A stretch of DNA of 64,000 bases from Asanoa sp. WMMD1127. Its GTDB lineage: Bacteria; Actinomycetota; Actinomycetes; Mycobacteriales; Micromonosporaceae. The stretch is taken from positions 1,240,001-1,304,000 of the forward strand of contig NZ_JARUBP010000001.1 in the NCBI RefSeq assembly GCF_029626225.1, in the 5' to 3' direction. This document shows positions 1 through 8,837 of the stretch, piece by piece; within the stretch, counting starts at the first letter, position 1; the number at the start of each line of letters is the position of its first letter. The position numbers were made by a program, and so were the translations under genes. The notes beneath the pieces are model-generated. The model worked only from the letters and a program-made list of their open reading frames with translations. It made no database searches and was not told the DNA's origin.

Positions 1-242
1 CGTTGCTCAACTGCCACAGCGGCGAGGCGACCACGTGGCTGCGCTTCGAGGCCGCCGAGCGCGCAGCACTGTCCACCCACGACTATGTGAAGCTGTTCGA
101 GCTGGGCGCGCACCCGTTCCTCACGCTGACGCTGTTCATCGCGATGTTCGAGCGGGACTACACCGAGCCGCTGGCCTTCCAGAAGGAGTACGCCGTCCGG
201 CTCGCCCACTTCGACCTGCCCTACCCCGACATCGCGACATGA
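1..242 (+). CDS. C-terminal end of an unrecognised protein (5' truncated)
   Basis: The reading frame is open from the window edge to a TGA at 240-242, so only the last 80 or so residues are visible and the true start lies upstream. The fragment ends in a stretch rich in Phe, Leu and His (LGAHPFLTLTLFIAMFERDY) and looks like a folded, mainly helical C-terminus of a soluble enzyme. I do not recognise the family. Its stop overlaps the start of the next reductase gene by 4 bases (ATGA), so the two are very likely translationally coupled and may work in the same pathway. Confidence 0.6.
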   Translation, partial: LLNCHSGEATTWLRFEAAERAALSTHDYVKLFELGAHPFLTLTLFIAMFERDYTEPLAFQKEYAVRLAHFDLPYPDIAT

Positions 243-1207
243 GCGCCATGCGGGCCGCCGTCGTCGACCCCGCGGGCCGGCCGCCGCGGGTGGTCGACCG
301 CGCCGTGCCGCCGGCCGGCGAAGGACAGCTCCGGGTCGCGGTCACCGCGGCGCCCATCACCCCGCTCGACCTGCTCTGCGCGTCCGGCACCTCCTATTTC
401 GGGGCGCCCGCGTGCCCGTACGTGCCGGGTGTGCAAGGTGTCGGCCGGCTCGACGACGGCACACCGGTCTGGTTCCCCACCGACGCGGGCATGAAGCCGG
501 GCGACGGCAGCATGGCCGGGCACGCGGTCGTGCCGGCCGAGGGCGTGGCCCGGCTGCCCGACGGCGTCGACCACCGGTTGGTCGCGGCGTTGGGGCTGTC
601 GGCGGTCGCGGCCTGGCACGCGCTGACCGAGTGCGGCGGGTTGACCGCGGGCGAGCAGGTGCTGGTGCTCGGCGCGGGCGGCGTGGTCGGCCAGGCGGCG
701 ATCCAGATCGCCAAGTTGCACGGCGCGCGCCGGGTGATCGCGGCCGCCCGCTCGACCGCCGCGCAGGAACGAGCCCACCGCGCGGGCGCCGACACGGTCA
801 TCGAGGTGCGCCCGGACGACGACGTCACCGCGCTGGCCCGGCGCCTGGGCGACGGCGCGGACGGGCCGGTCGACCTGGTGCTCGACCCGATCTTCGGTGT
901 CCCGGGCGCGGCAGCGCTGCGCACGCTGCGGATGGGAGGCCGACTGGTCAACCTGGGCAGCGCGGCCGCCGAGACCGCGCCTCTGGACTCGGCCACGCTG
1001 CGCAGCCGCTCGCTGCGCGTGCTCGGCTACACCAACAACGAGCTCAGCCCGGCCCGCAAGGCGGCGACGATCAGCGAGATCGCCGCGCACGCCGCCGCGG
1101 GCCGGCTCACCGTCGCCTACGAGGAGGTCCCGCTCGACGCGGTCTCCGACGCCTGGGAGCGCCAGGCCGCGGGCCTCGTACCCGGCCGGATCGTCCTGAC
1201 GATCTAG
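239..1207 (+). CDS. Zinc-independent MDR-superfamily alcohol dehydrogenase / quinone oxidoreductase-like protein
   Basis: A 322-residue medium-chain dehydrogenase/reductase. The N-terminal GroES-like domain covers about residues 1-125, followed by a Rossmann domain with the nucleotide-binding motif GAGGVVG at 145-151 and an ARST segment typical of NADPH binding. The structural and catalytic zinc cysteine ligands of classical alcohol dehydrogenases are absent, which places it with quinone oxidoreductase-like enzymes that reduce quinones or enones. The start at 239 makes an ATGA overlap with the upstream gene; an ATG three codons later is also possible. The substrate cannot be read from sequence. 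Confidence 0.85.
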   Translation: MSAMRAAVVDPAGRPPRVVDRAVPPAGEGQLRVAVTAAPITPLDLLCASGTSYFGAPACPYVPGVQGVGRLDDGTPVWFPTDAGMKPGDGSMAGHAVVPAEGVARLPDGVDHRLVAALGLSAVAAWHALTECGGLTAGEQVLVLGAGGVVGQAAIQIAKLHGARRVIAAARSTAAQERAHRAGADTVIEVRPDDDVTALARRLGDGADGPVDLVLDPIFGVPGAAALRTLRMGGRLVNLGSAAAETAPLDSATLRSRSLRVLGYTNNELSPARKAATISEIAAHAAAGRLTVAYEEVPLDAVSDAWERQAAGLVPGRIVLTI

Positions 1208-1295
1208 CCGCTCGGGCGCGGCCGGACCGATTCCCCCGTGCGGTCCGGCCGCGCCCTCCCGTTTCGGACTCCGTCCGGCGGGTAGGGCAGCACTC

Positions 1296-1484
1296 ATGAT
1301 TGATGCCGACCTGCTGGACCGCGTCTTCTTCGGCGAGGACCGGCTGTCCAGCGACGAGATCCACCGGCGGGTGCTCGCGCTGGAACCGCCCGCCGAGGTG
1401 CTGATCGCGTTCGACAACCTGCCCGAGGGCGAATACAGCGTCGACGAGGTGGCCGAGATCGTCGGCGCCGAAGAGCCGGCCTAA
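1296..1484 (+). CDS. Small conserved-looking acidic protein of unknown function
   Basis: A 62-residue, strongly acidic protein (many Asp and Glu, few Lys) with no membrane segment or signal peptide. It begins MIDADLLDRVFF and is preceded by a GGGCAG that could serve as ribosome binding site. Third-position GC use and the acidic composition fit a real small gene. Its stop shares the bases CTAA with the stop of the convergent TetR gene, a 4-base tail-to-tail overlap. I do not recognise a family and assign no function. Confidence 0.6.
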   Translation: MIDADLLDRVFFGEDRLSSDEIHRRVLALEPPAEVLIAFDNLPEGEYSVDEVAEIVGAEEPA

Positions 1485-2086
1485 GCGCGGGGCTTGATGG
1501 CGAAGGGGAAGCCCGCTTCGAAGTAGTCGAGCGCGCGGTCCATCCGCTCGATCGAGAACGCGTGCTCGATGCCGTTGGCGCCCATGATGGCGCCGACGAC
1601 CGCCCCGGCGAAGGCCCGCGCCTCCAGGTCGTCGGCCGGCCGGCCGGTCCGGTGGGCGACGCCCTCGGCGAGCATCTGGATGGTGCGCTGGAGCTCGTCG
1701 AGCATGGCCGCCCGCAGCTCCGGCACCGACCGGATCAGCTGCTGCCGGGCCAGCTCCCGCGCGAGCTGCTCGGGGGTCATCGACGCGAAGACCTGCTCCA
1801 TGGAGCGCCGCAGGGCGGTGAGCACCGGCAGGTCGGCCGGCTGCTCCTCGAACGAGCGGATCATGATCGGGTCGTAGTCGTCGACCAGGACGAGCTGTTC
1901 CTTCGACGGGAAGTAGCGGAAGAACGTGCTGGGCGAGATGTCAGCGGCCTCGGCGATCTGCTCGACGGTCGTCTCGCCGTAGCCCTTCTCGGTGAACAGT
2001 CGCATGGCCTGCTCGCGGATGGTGGCCCGGGTCCGCAGCTTCTTGCGCTCGCGGAGCCCGAGCCCCATCTCTGCTTCAGCCGGCAT
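1481..2086 (-). CDS. TetR/AcrR-family transcriptional repressor, partner of the DHA2 exporter
   Basis: A 201-residue TetR-type regulator. The N-terminal helix-turn-helix spans about residues 15-60 (RATIREQAMRLFTEKGYGET, then ISPSTFFRYFPSKEQL), followed by an all-helical ligand-binding domain. It is the second gene of a two-gene leftward operon: its ATG overlaps the end of the exporter gene by 11 bases. A 20-bp inverted repeat at the operon promoter is its likely operator. By analogy with family members it would release DNA on binding a drug-like ligand and derepress the exporter; the ligand is unknown. Confidence 0.9.
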   Translation of the reverse strand: MPAEAEMGLGLRERKKLRTRATIREQAMRLFTEKGYGETTVEQIAEAADISPSTFFRYFPSKEQLVLVDDYDPIMIRSFEEQPADLPVLTALRRSMEQVFASMTPEQLARELARQQLIRSVPELRAAMLDELQRTIQMLAEGVAHRTGRPADDLEARAFAGAVVGAIMGANGIEHAFSIERMDRALDYFEAGFPFAIKPRA

Positions 2087-3626
2087 GTAGCGATTCTGTC
2101 ACCGGAGCCGGCCCGGTCGCCGGCAACGCCTCCGGCGGCGTCGGCGGCGGCGCGGCGGGTCGCCGGGGCAGCAGCCAGAACGCGATGACGGCGGCCAGCG
2201 CGCACAGGGCCATGCAGACCCACAGCGTCTGGTTCATCCCACCGACGAACGCGCTGCGCACGGTGTCCAGCAACGCGAGGTCGCCGCGCTGGCCGGCCAC
2301 CGCCACCCCGGCCGCGACGCTGTCGGAGACCCGGTGCACCGCGGCGCGGCCGAGGCCGGACTGGTAACCGGCGCTGAGCACCGTGCCGAGCACGGCGACG
2401 CCGATGGTGCCGCCGGCCTGGCGCAGCGCCTGTATCACCGCGGAGCCCGAGCCGGCGCGCTCGACCGACAGCGCGTCCATCGCGGCGCCCATGGTGGCCG
2501 GCATCGCCAGGCCCATCCCCGCGCCGAGGAGGGCGATCCACGTGGCCGTCCACCCGTACCCCGTGTCGGCCGTGGTCTGGGCCCCGAGGCCGAGCGCGAG
2601 CGTGAGCAGCAGGAAGCCGGCGCCGATCAGCGCACCGGAGCCGAGCTTCGCGGCCACCCGACCGCCGACCCGGGTGCCGACCAGCAGGCCGCCGATCATC
2701 GGCAGCAGGCGCACGCCGGTGCCGAGCGCGCTCACCCCACCGACCGCCTGGAGGAACTGCGGCACGAGGAAGAGCAGGCCGAACATCGCGAAGTTGATCA
2801 CGGTGGCCAGCCCGGACCCGAGGGTGAAGCCGCGGCTGCGGAACAGGGCCAGGTCGATCAGCGGGTACGCCGCCCGCCGCTGCCGCACGACGAACAGCGC
2901 GAGCAGGGCGAACCCCGCGGCCACCAGACCCCAGTCGAAGGCGTCCGACCAGCTGTCCTCGCCGATCCGGATGAAGCCGTAGGTGAGCCCGAGCAGGCCG
3001 GCCGAGGAGAGCACGATGCCGGGCAGGTCGATCGGGCGCTCCTGGTTGCCCCGCGACTCCGGCACGAACAGGGCGACCGCCAGCACGCCGATCAGCACCA
3101 GCGGCACGTTGATCAGGAAGATCGAGCCCCACCAGAAGTGCTCGAGCAGCCACCCGCCGAGGATCGGGCCGAGCGGCAGGCCGATCGCCGTCGAGGTGAC
3201 CCAGATGGTCAGCGCCCGGCCCCGCTCGCGGCTGTCCGGGAAGAGCACCGGCAGGACCGCCATGGAGAGCGGCATCATGATCGCCGCGCCCAGGCCGAGC
3301 GCCGCCCGAGCGGCGATCAACGTCTCGGCACTCCCGGCGTACGCGCAGAGGACGGACGCGGCGCCGAACAGCACCAGCGCGCCCAGCAGGAACCGCTTGC
3401 GGCCGAACCGGTCACCGAGCGAGCCGGCCGGCAGCAGCACCGCCGCCAACACCAGCGTGTAGGCCGAGGCGAACCACTGGAGCTGGGCGTTCGACGCGTC
3501 GAGGTCGACCGCCAGGGTCGGCACCGCCACGGTGAGCACCGTGGTGTCGAGGCCGATGGTGAGCATCGCGATGGCCAGCGCCCCCAGCGCCAGCCACCTG
3601 GAACGAGACGTCGGCAAGCCGACCAC
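2076..3626 (-). CDS. MFS drug:H+ antiporter, DHA2 (EmrB/QacA) family, 14 TM
   Basis: A 516-residue hydrophobic protein of the length and profile of 14-helix DHA2 antiporters. It has the MFS motif A region GSLGDRFGRKRFLL after helix 2 and the antiporter motif C region in helix 5 (GLPLGPILGGWL). These proteins expel structurally diverse drugs or secondary metabolites with the proton gradient. The GTG start lies only 3 bases from the inverted-repeat operator, and the predicted -10/-35 elements lie inside or just beyond that repeat, giving a short leader. It is followed by its TetR repressor. Confidence 0.92.
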   Translation of the reverse strand: MVGLPTSRSRWLALGALAIAMLTIGLDTTVLTVAVPTLAVDLDASNAQLQWFASAYTLVLAAVLLPAGSLGDRFGRKRFLLGALVLFGAASVLCAYAGSAETLIAARAALGLGAAIMMPLSMAVLPVLFPDSRERGRALTIWVTSTAIGLPLGPILGGWLLEHFWWGSIFLINVPLVLIGVLAVALFVPESRGNQERPIDLPGIVLSSAGLLGLTYGFIRIGEDSWSDAFDWGLVAAGFALLALFVVRQRRAAYPLIDLALFRSRGFTLGSGLATVINFAMFGLLFLVPQFLQAVGGVSALGTGVRLLPMIGGLLVGTRVGGRVAAKLGSGALIGAGFLLLTLALGLGAQTTADTGYGWTATWIALLGAGMGLAMPATMGAAMDALSVERAGSGSAVIQALRQAGGTIGVAVLGTVLSAGYQSGLGRAAVHRVSDSVAAGVAVAGQRGDLALLDTVRSAFVGGMNQTLWVCMALCALAAVIAFWLLPRRPAAPPPTPPEALPATGPAPVTESLHAG

Positions 3627-3629
3627 CCC

Positions 3630-3685
3630 CGAATGTAGAAGCTAATCTCATGTGAGAGTAGCTCCTACATTCGAGGTGCTGTCAA
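3630..3685 (-). promoter_or_regulatory. TetR operator and promoter of the DHA2 exporter operon
   Basis: A long inverted repeat occupies 3630-3673: two 20-base arms (left arm CGAATGTAGAAGCTAATCTC) around an ATGT spacer, with 18 of 20 positions complementary. On the minus strand a perfect TTGACA (3680-3685) sits 19 bases upstream of TACTCT (3655-3660), so the repeat covers the -10 element and the expected transcription start. A repressor bound here would block RNA polymerase. The co-transcribed TetR protein is the obvious binder; that assignment is inference. Confidence 0.75.
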
Positions 3686-3709
3686 CTTCTAGTGACTCTC
3701 AGGTTCTAC

Positions 3710-4132
3710 TCAGGCTGGCGACACCCGCGGCGTGGTCCACGCCGGCGCCTGGTCGTCGATCTCGACGATCTCGCGGCCGAGCGGCCAGAACGCGGCCGGC
3801 ACCAGCTTGAAGTTGGCGATGCCGAACGGGATGCCGATGATCGTCAGGCACAGCGCGATGCCCTGCGTGATGTGCCCGAGCGCCAGCCACCAACCGGCCA
3901 CGATCGCCCAGATCACGTTGCCGACGTCGCTCGCGACGCCTGAGGTCGGCCGGGTGACCAGCGTGCGCCCGAAGGGCCAGAGTGAGTAGTTGGCCAGCCG
4001 CAGCGCGGCCACACCGAACGGAATCGTGACGATCAGCACGAAACAGATCAACGCCGCCAGCCCGTAGAGCAGAGCCAGCACGATCCCGCTCCCGAAGATC
4101 AGCCAGAGGACGTTCAGAATAAAGCGGATCAT
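3710..4132 (-). CDS. yccF: YccF domain-containing inner membrane protein
   Basis: A 140-residue membrane protein with the duplicated YccF signature: each half carries a hydrophobic segment followed by IPFG and a WPFG/WPLGR motif (TIPFGVAALRLANYSLWPFG, then GIPFGIANFKLVPAAFWPLG). About four membrane helices are expected. The molecular role of the family is not established. It is transcribed divergently from the TRAP transporter genes across an 83-base gap and shows no operon partner. Confidence 0.88.
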   Translation of the reverse strand: MIRFILNVLWLIFGSGIVLALLYGLAALICFVLIVTIPFGVAALRLANYSLWPFGRTLVTRPTSGVASDVGNVIWAIVAGWWLALGHITQGIALCLTIIGIPFGIANFKLVPAAFWPLGREIVEIDDQAPAWTTPRVSPA

Positions 4133-4215
4133 CCTCTCATCATGCGCTCCTTACCGCGGCTTACGGACGTGCATCGAAATCTGAGGATCGATCGATGGAG
4201 TAGTAGGGTCCGGTC

Positions 4216-6330
4216 ATGTCGGATGCACAACCGCCGATCAATCGCCCGACACTGACGTCCACTGTGGATGAGGCCGCCGACGTGCCGGCCTTCGACGACG
4301 AGGAGCGGCCGGCCCGGGTGCTCACCGGCCGGATCGGCTGGGGCGTCGCGGTCGTCGCCTTCGCGGTCGCCGTGCTCGTGCTGGTGCAGGTCTTCCGGCC
4401 ACTGCCGCAGGGCAGCCAGTACTACCTGATCATCTTCCTGGCCGGCACGCTGCCGCTGGTCTTCCTCGCCTACCGCAGCGGGGTGCCGCTGCCGGCCCGC
4501 TGGCGCCGCCCCGACCGCGACCGGCCGACGGTCGCCGACTGGGTGCTGGCCGTGCTGGCGGTGGGTGTCTGCCTCTATCCCGTGCTCGGCGGCTACAACG
4601 CCTTCCTCGACCGGCAGGGCCTGCTCGCGCCGACCGACGTCGCGATGGGCGCGGTGCTGCTCATCCTCGTGGTCGAGGCCTGCCGCCGGACCACCGGGTG
4701 GGTGCTCCCGCTGGTCTGCATCCTCTTCCTGGCGTACGGCTACTACGGCGGCCTGCTGCCGCAGAGCTGGTCGATCGCCCACGCCGGCCTCGACTTCGAC
4801 CAGATCGTCGACGCGCTCTACAACTCGGGCAGCGGGTTCTACGGCACGCCGCTCGACGTCGCCGCGTCCTACGTCGTGCTGTTCACCATCTACGGCGCCG
4901 TCCTCGACCTCTCCGGCGCCGGCCGCTTCTTCGTCGACCTGTCGGTGGCGGCGTTCCGCCGCTCGCGCAGCGCCGCCGGCCGCACCGCGGTCGCGTCCGG
5001 CTTCCTGCTCGGCACGGTATCGGGCTCGGGCACCGCGACCGCCGTCAGCGTCGGCGCGGTCACCTGGCCGATCCTGCGCCGCGCGGGCTACCCGCCGGAG
5101 CAGGCGGGCGGCATGCTCGCGGCGGCCGGCGTCGGCGCCATCCTCTCGCCACCCACCCTCGGCGCGGCCGCGTTCATCGTCGCGGAATACCTCGGCGTCT
5201 CCTACCTCGTCGTCCTCGGCTGGGCGATGATCCCGACGGTCCTCTACTACCTCGGCATCCTGCTCGCGGTCGAGATCGACGCCCGGCGGTTCCGGGTGCG
5301 CGCGGTCGACCTCGAGGTGCCGTCGGCCTGGCGGTTGCTGGCCCGGTTCGGCTACCACTTCTCCTCGCTGGTCGCGATCGTGGTGCTGCTGGCGGTCGGG
5401 GTCAGCGCCACGCGCTCCGTCGTCTACGCGACCGCGCTGGCGTTCCTGCTGTCCTTCCTGGACCGCAAGGGGTGGCTGACCCCGCGCCGGCTGTTCGAGG
5501 CGCTCTCCGTCGGCGTCCGGGGCGTGCTGCCGGTCGCGGCGGTCTGTGCGGCCGCCGGCATCATCACCGCGATCACCACCAAGACCGGCCTCGGCGCCCA
5601 GCTCGCGTCGCTGCTGGTGCGCACCGCGGAGGCGATGGCCGACAACCGCACCGCGGTGCTGGCCCTGACCGTGGTCTTCGCGGCGATCGCACTCGCGCTG
5701 CTCGGCCTGGCCGTGCCGGTCACGGCGTCGTTCATCATCGGCTGGGTCATCATCGGCCCGGCCCTGCTCGCCCTCGACGTGCCAGCCCCGGCCGCCGCGA
5801 TGTTCGTCTTCTACTACTCGGTCCTGTCGGAGGTCACGCCACCGACCGCGCTCGCGGCCGTGGGCGCGTCGGCCATCACCGGCGGCCGCACCGTGCCCAC
5901 GATGTGGCAGGCCCTGAAGTACGCGCTGCCCGCCTTCCTGGTGCCGATCGCCTTCGTGCTCACCGACTCCGGCGAATACCTCCTGGCCCGCGGCCCCTGG
6001 CTGGGCATCGTCTGGACCACGGCCGCGGCCTGCGCGGCCGTCGCGGCCCTGGCGGTGGCGACCGGCGGCTGGCTGCTCGGCGTCGGCCGGGCGACGGCGA
6101 TCCCCCGCGTGCTGGCCGCCCTGGCCGGCCTCCTGCTCCTCTACCTGCACCCCATCACGATCGCGATCGCGGTGGCGCTGCTCCTGGTCGCGGCCGTCCT
6201 GGTCTGGTGGCGCCGCCGATCCGACCCTGCCGCCACCGTTCCGGCGGCGCGCCAAGCCCCGACGCCGGCAGCGCCCACGCCGGACGCACAGACCTCCCCA
6301 CCCTCGTCCCTCGAGAAGGAGTCCACATGA
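4216..6330 (+). CDS. TRAP transporter fused permease (DctQM type, TAXI class)
   Basis: A 704-residue polytopic protein in which the small 4-helix DctQ-like subunit is fused to the 12-helix-plus DctM-like subunit, as in TAXI-type TRAP systems. The central part has the glycine- and serine-rich scoop motif characteristic of the M domain (GTVSGSGTATAVSVGAVTWP and GVGAILSPPTLGAAAF). It is a secondary, ion-driven uptake permease and is coupled by an ATGA overlap to the binding-protein gene downstream. An AGGG seven bases before the ATG serves as ribosome binding site. TAXI systems take up organic acids or amino acids; the substrate here is unknown. Confidence 0.93.
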   Translation: MSDAQPPINRPTLTSTVDEAADVPAFDDEERPARVLTGRIGWGVAVVAFAVAVLVLVQVFRPLPQGSQYYLIIFLAGTLPLVFLAYRSGVPLPARWRRPDRDRPTVADWVLAVLAVGVCLYPVLGGYNAFLDRQGLLAPTDVAMGAVLLILVVEACRRTTGWVLPLVCILFLAYGYYGGLLPQSWSIAHAGLDFDQIVDALYNSGSGFYGTPLDVAASYVVLFTIYGAVLDLSGAGRFFVDLSVAAFRRSRSAAGRTAVASGFLLGTVSGSGTATAVSVGAVTWPILRRAGYPPEQAGGMLAAAGVGAILSPPTLGAAAFIVAEYLGVSYLVVLGWAMIPTVLYYLGILLAVEIDARRFRVRAVDLEVPSAWRLLARFGYHFSSLVAIVVLLAVGVSATRSVVYATALAFLLSFLDRKGWLTPRRLFEALSVGVRGVLPVAAVCAAAGIITAITTKTGLGAQLASLLVRTAEAMADNRTAVLALTVVFAAIALALLGLAVPVTASFIIGWVIIGPALLALDVPAPAAAMFVFYYSVLSEVTPPTALAAVGASAITGGRTVPTMWQALKYALPAFLVPIAFVLTDSGEYLLARGPWLGIVWTTAAACAAVAALAVATGGWLLGVGRATAIPRVLAALAGLLLLYLHPITIAIAVALLLVAAVLVWWRRRSDPAATVPAARQAPTPAAPTPDAQTSPPSSLEKEST

Positions 6331-7337
6331 GACGTTCGACCAGAGTCTGGTCCGCCGCCCTCGTCGTCGGCCTCGGTGTCGCGCTGGCCGGGTGTGGTGG
6401 GCGGCAGGACGTCGCCGGCACCGACACCGGCGGCGACGTGACCTGCGAGGTGCCCGGCGAGACCCGGATCGGCATCGCGACCGGCAACTCGACCGGCGTC
6501 TACTTCGCGCTCGGCAACGCGTACGCCGAGCAGCTGTCGGCCGCGACCAACGGCAAGGTGCAGGGCACCGCGTCGGAGACCGGCGCGTCCGTGCAGAACA
6601 TCCAGCAGCTGGTGGCCGGCACCTATCAGGTGGCGTTCTCGCTGGCCGACACGGCCGCCGACGCGGTGCAGGGCAAAGGCAGCTTCACCGGCCCGCAGCC
6701 GGTGCAGGCGCTGGCCCGGATCTACACCAACTACACGCAGGTGGTCGTGCGCAAGGACGCCGGGATCACGACGGTCGCCGACATGCGTGGCAAGGCGGTC
6801 TCCACCGGCTCGCCCCGCTCGGGCACCGAGGTGATCGCCAACCGCCTGCTCCAGTCCGCCGGCCTCGACCCGACCAAGGACGTCAAGGCCCAGCGGCTCG
6901 ACCTGCAGAAGACCGTCGACGGCATGAAGGACGGCTCGATCGACGCGATGTTCTGGTCCGGTGGCCTGCCGACGCCCGGCATCACCGACCTGTTCACGAC
7001 GGCCAAGGACCAGGTGGCGTTCGTCGACATCACGCCGCTCCTGCCGGAAATGAACAAGATCAGCCCGGCGTACGAGGAAGGCTCGGTCCCGGCGGCCACC
7101 TACGCGCTGCCGGCCGACGCCAAGACCATCGTCGTGCCCAACCTGCTGCTGGTGAAGGACGACCTCGACGCCAACGTGGCATGCGTGCTGACCAAGGCCC
7201 TCTTCGACCGCAAGACGCAGCTGGAGCAGGCCAACGCGGCCGCCAAGGAGATCAGCCTCGACACCGCCCGCCAGACCGACCCGGTCACGCTGCACCGCGG
7301 CGCCGACAAGGCCCTGACGGACCTCGGCGCCAAGTGA
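6327..7337 (+). CDS. TAXI-family TRAP transporter solute-binding lipoprotein
   Basis: A 336-residue substrate-binding protein with a lipoprotein signal: basic MRRSTR, a hydrophobic core and the lipobox LAGC with Cys23. The mature part opens with IGIATGNSTGVYFALGNAYA, the hallmark of the TAXI (TRAP-associated extracytoplasmic immunogenic) family. It would be anchored outside the membrane and deliver ligand to the fused permease. A strong GAAGGAG lies just before the ATG, which overlaps the permease stop. The gene ends 4 bases before a stable hairpin. Confidence 0.93.
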   Translation: MRRSTRVWSAALVVGLGVALAGCGGRQDVAGTDTGGDVTCEVPGETRIGIATGNSTGVYFALGNAYAEQLSAATNGKVQGTASETGASVQNIQQLVAGTYQVAFSLADTAADAVQGKGSFTGPQPVQALARIYTNYTQVVVRKDAGITTVADMRGKAVSTGSPRSGTEVIANRLLQSAGLDPTKDVKAQRLDLQKTVDGMKDGSIDAMFWSGGLPTPGITDLFTTAKDQVAFVDITPLLPEMNKISPAYEEGSVPAATYALPADAKTIVVPNLLLVKDDLDANVACVLTKALFDRKTQLEQANAAAKEISLDTARQTDPVTLHRGADKALTDLGAK

Positions 7338-7340
7338 CAA

Positions 7341-7385
7341 GGAACGGTCCGTTGTTAACGCCACGCGTTAACAACGGGCCGTTCC
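7341..7385 (+). terminator. Hairpin terminator after the TAXI gene
   Basis: Two 19-base arms (7341-7359 and 7367-7385) pair at 18 of 19 positions around a 7-base loop; the left arm begins GGAACGGTCCGTTG. It starts 4 bases after the TAXI stop codon. There is no U-tract, as is usual for actinobacterial terminators. Its right arm is also the first half of the dispersed repeat described in the next entry, so it may stop transcription from both converging genes. Confidence 0.7.
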
Positions 7386-7418
7386 TATGCGAAAAGCGTT
7401 AGGAACGGCCCGTTCCTT
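7365..7418. repeat. Dispersed paired-hairpin intergenic repeat, copy 1
   Basis: Structure: GCGTTA + a palindromic core (here AACGGGCCGTT) + CCTATGCGAAAA + GCGTTA + a second palindromic core (GGAACGGCCCGTTCC). Two other copies occur near 29.1 kb and 62.4 kb with the same order and spacer. This copy lies between the convergent TAXI and BBE-like genes. Cores differ between copies, but their arms stay complementary, which suggests selection for the hairpin. Confidence 0.75.
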
Positions 7419-8830
7419 CAGGCGAGCGCGCCGGCGCGGAAGCCGAACACGCCGTCCGGGTCGTAGGCCCGGACGGCGTCGCGCAACCGGTCGGCGTTCT
7501 CGCCGAAGTACGCCCGCGCCGGGTTGTCGAGCTCCGGATCCGGGAAGTTCGGGTAGACGCCGCCGGTGCCGGCCGGGTGGGTCAGCTGCCAGGCCCGGTC
7601 GAGCCAGTCGCGGGCGGCGATCCGGTCGTCGGCGCTCGCCTCCGCGTCGACCGCCACGCCGTGCTTGAGCAGGAACCGGGCGGTGCGGTGCGGAAACGCG
7701 GTGGCGTCCCGCGGGACCCGGTTGTAAGCCCCGGCCCACGGCGTGAAGTCGAGCTCGCGCTCCTCGCCCGGGCGACGGTCGGTGCTCAACAGCGCGACGA
7801 GCCCCGCGACCATGTCGCCGTCGAGCGGCTGGGCGAAGAACTCCGACCGGCTGTGCCCGTGCGCGTCCGCCCGCCGGGGCACGCCGTGCACGTCGAGATC
7901 GGCCAGCAGCCGCTTGGTCTCGCGGTGGGACGCCCGCTGATGGGTCTGGGTCGCGGCGGGCTCGCCGACCCGGTCGACGAACTCCTCGAGCAGCGCGACG
8001 TCGGCCTCCTCGGTGCCGTGGGCCGCGCCGAAGACGCTGGTGACCGGCAGCAGCGCCGGGTCGGCCGCGGTCGACACCACCAGGCTCGCCGCCATCGTGT
8101 CGGGCGCCGCGGGCGCCCAGGACTGCCAGGCGGCCAGCACGGCCGGCAGGTGCTCGGGCTCCCAGGTGAAGTGGAACGACGTCATCGCCGGCGCCGGTAC
8201 GGACGCGAAGACGAGCGAGGTGACCACGCCGATCGTGCCGTTGCCGCCGCCGCGCAACGCCCAGAACAGCTCGGGCTCGAGCTCCTCGTCGCAGTCGACG
8301 ATCCGGCCGTCGGCGAGCACCACCCGGGCGGCCCGCAGGGCGTCGCAGGTGAGCCCGTGCGCCCGGCCCAGCACGCCGAGCCCGCCGCCGAGGGTGAGCC
8401 CGGCGACGCCGACGGTGGGCCCGCAGCCCGCCGGAATCGTCACGCCGGACGGCGCGAGCGCGTCGTAGATGTCGCCGAGCCGCGCCCCCGCGCCGACCCG
8501 CACGAGCGGGCCCGCGCCGTTGCCACCGCCATCCAGGAAGGACACTCCGGAGATCCGGCTGAGGTCGAGCACGATGCCCTCGGTGGACGAGGCGCCCTCG
8601 AACGAGTGGCCACCGCCGCGCACCGCGAACGGCAGGCCGACGGCCCGCGCGAACGAGAGGGCGACCGCGACGTCGGCGTCGGCCGCGCACTGCACGAGGG
8701 CCTGCGGCCGCAGGTGGTGGAAGCGGGCGACGGCCGGGCGGCGGACCGCTTCGTAACCGGGATCCGCGGGCAGCACCACCTCGCCCCGGATGCTGTTGCG
8801 CAACGCCGACCAGTCGGGCTCCACGGTCAC
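7418..8830 (-). CDS. FAD-binding oxidoreductase, berberine bridge enzyme (BBE)-like, probable bicovalent flavin
   Basis: A 470-residue flavoprotein of the VAO/p-cresol methylhydroxylase fold. The FAD_binding_4 domain carries RGGGHS with His75 and PAGCGPTVG with Cys136, the pair that attaches FAD through two covalent bonds in BBE and gluco-oligosaccharide oxidases. The C-terminus YFGENADRLRDAVRAYDPDG is the BBE domain signature. Such enzymes oxidise sugars, alkaloids or polyketide intermediates using O2. It starts with GTG 7 bases after the geranylgeranyl reductase-like gene, as the last gene of the erm-headed run; the end abuts a dispersed repeat. The substrate is unknown. Confidence 0.9.
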   Translation of the reverse strand: MTVEPDWSALRNSIRGEVVLPADPGYEAVRRPAVARFHHLRPQALVQCAADADVAVALSFARAVGLPFAVRGGGHSFEGASSTEGIVLDLSRISGVSFLDGGGNGAGPLVRVGAGARLGDIYDALAPSGVTIPAGCGPTVGVAGLTLGGGLGVLGRAHGLTCDALRAARVVLADGRIVDCDEELEPELFWALRGGGNGTIGVVTSLVFASVPAPAMTSFHFTWEPEHLPAVLAAWQSWAPAAPDTMAASLVVSTAADPALLPVTSVFGAAHGTEEADVALLEEFVDRVGEPAATQTHQRASHRETKRLLADLDVHGVPRRADAHGHSRSEFFAQPLDGDMVAGLVALLSTDRRPGEERELDFTPWAGAYNRVPRDATAFPHRTARFLLKHGVAVDAEASADDRIAARDWLDRAWQLTHPAGTGGVYPNFPDPELDNPARAYFGENADRLRDAVRAYDPDGVFGFRAGALA

Positions 8831-8837
8831 CTCCGCG

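Noticed and set aside
4129-6255. 708-residue minus-strand frame opposite the TRAP permease
   Set aside because: It is a charged low-complexity shadow of the transporter, which has clear family motifs.
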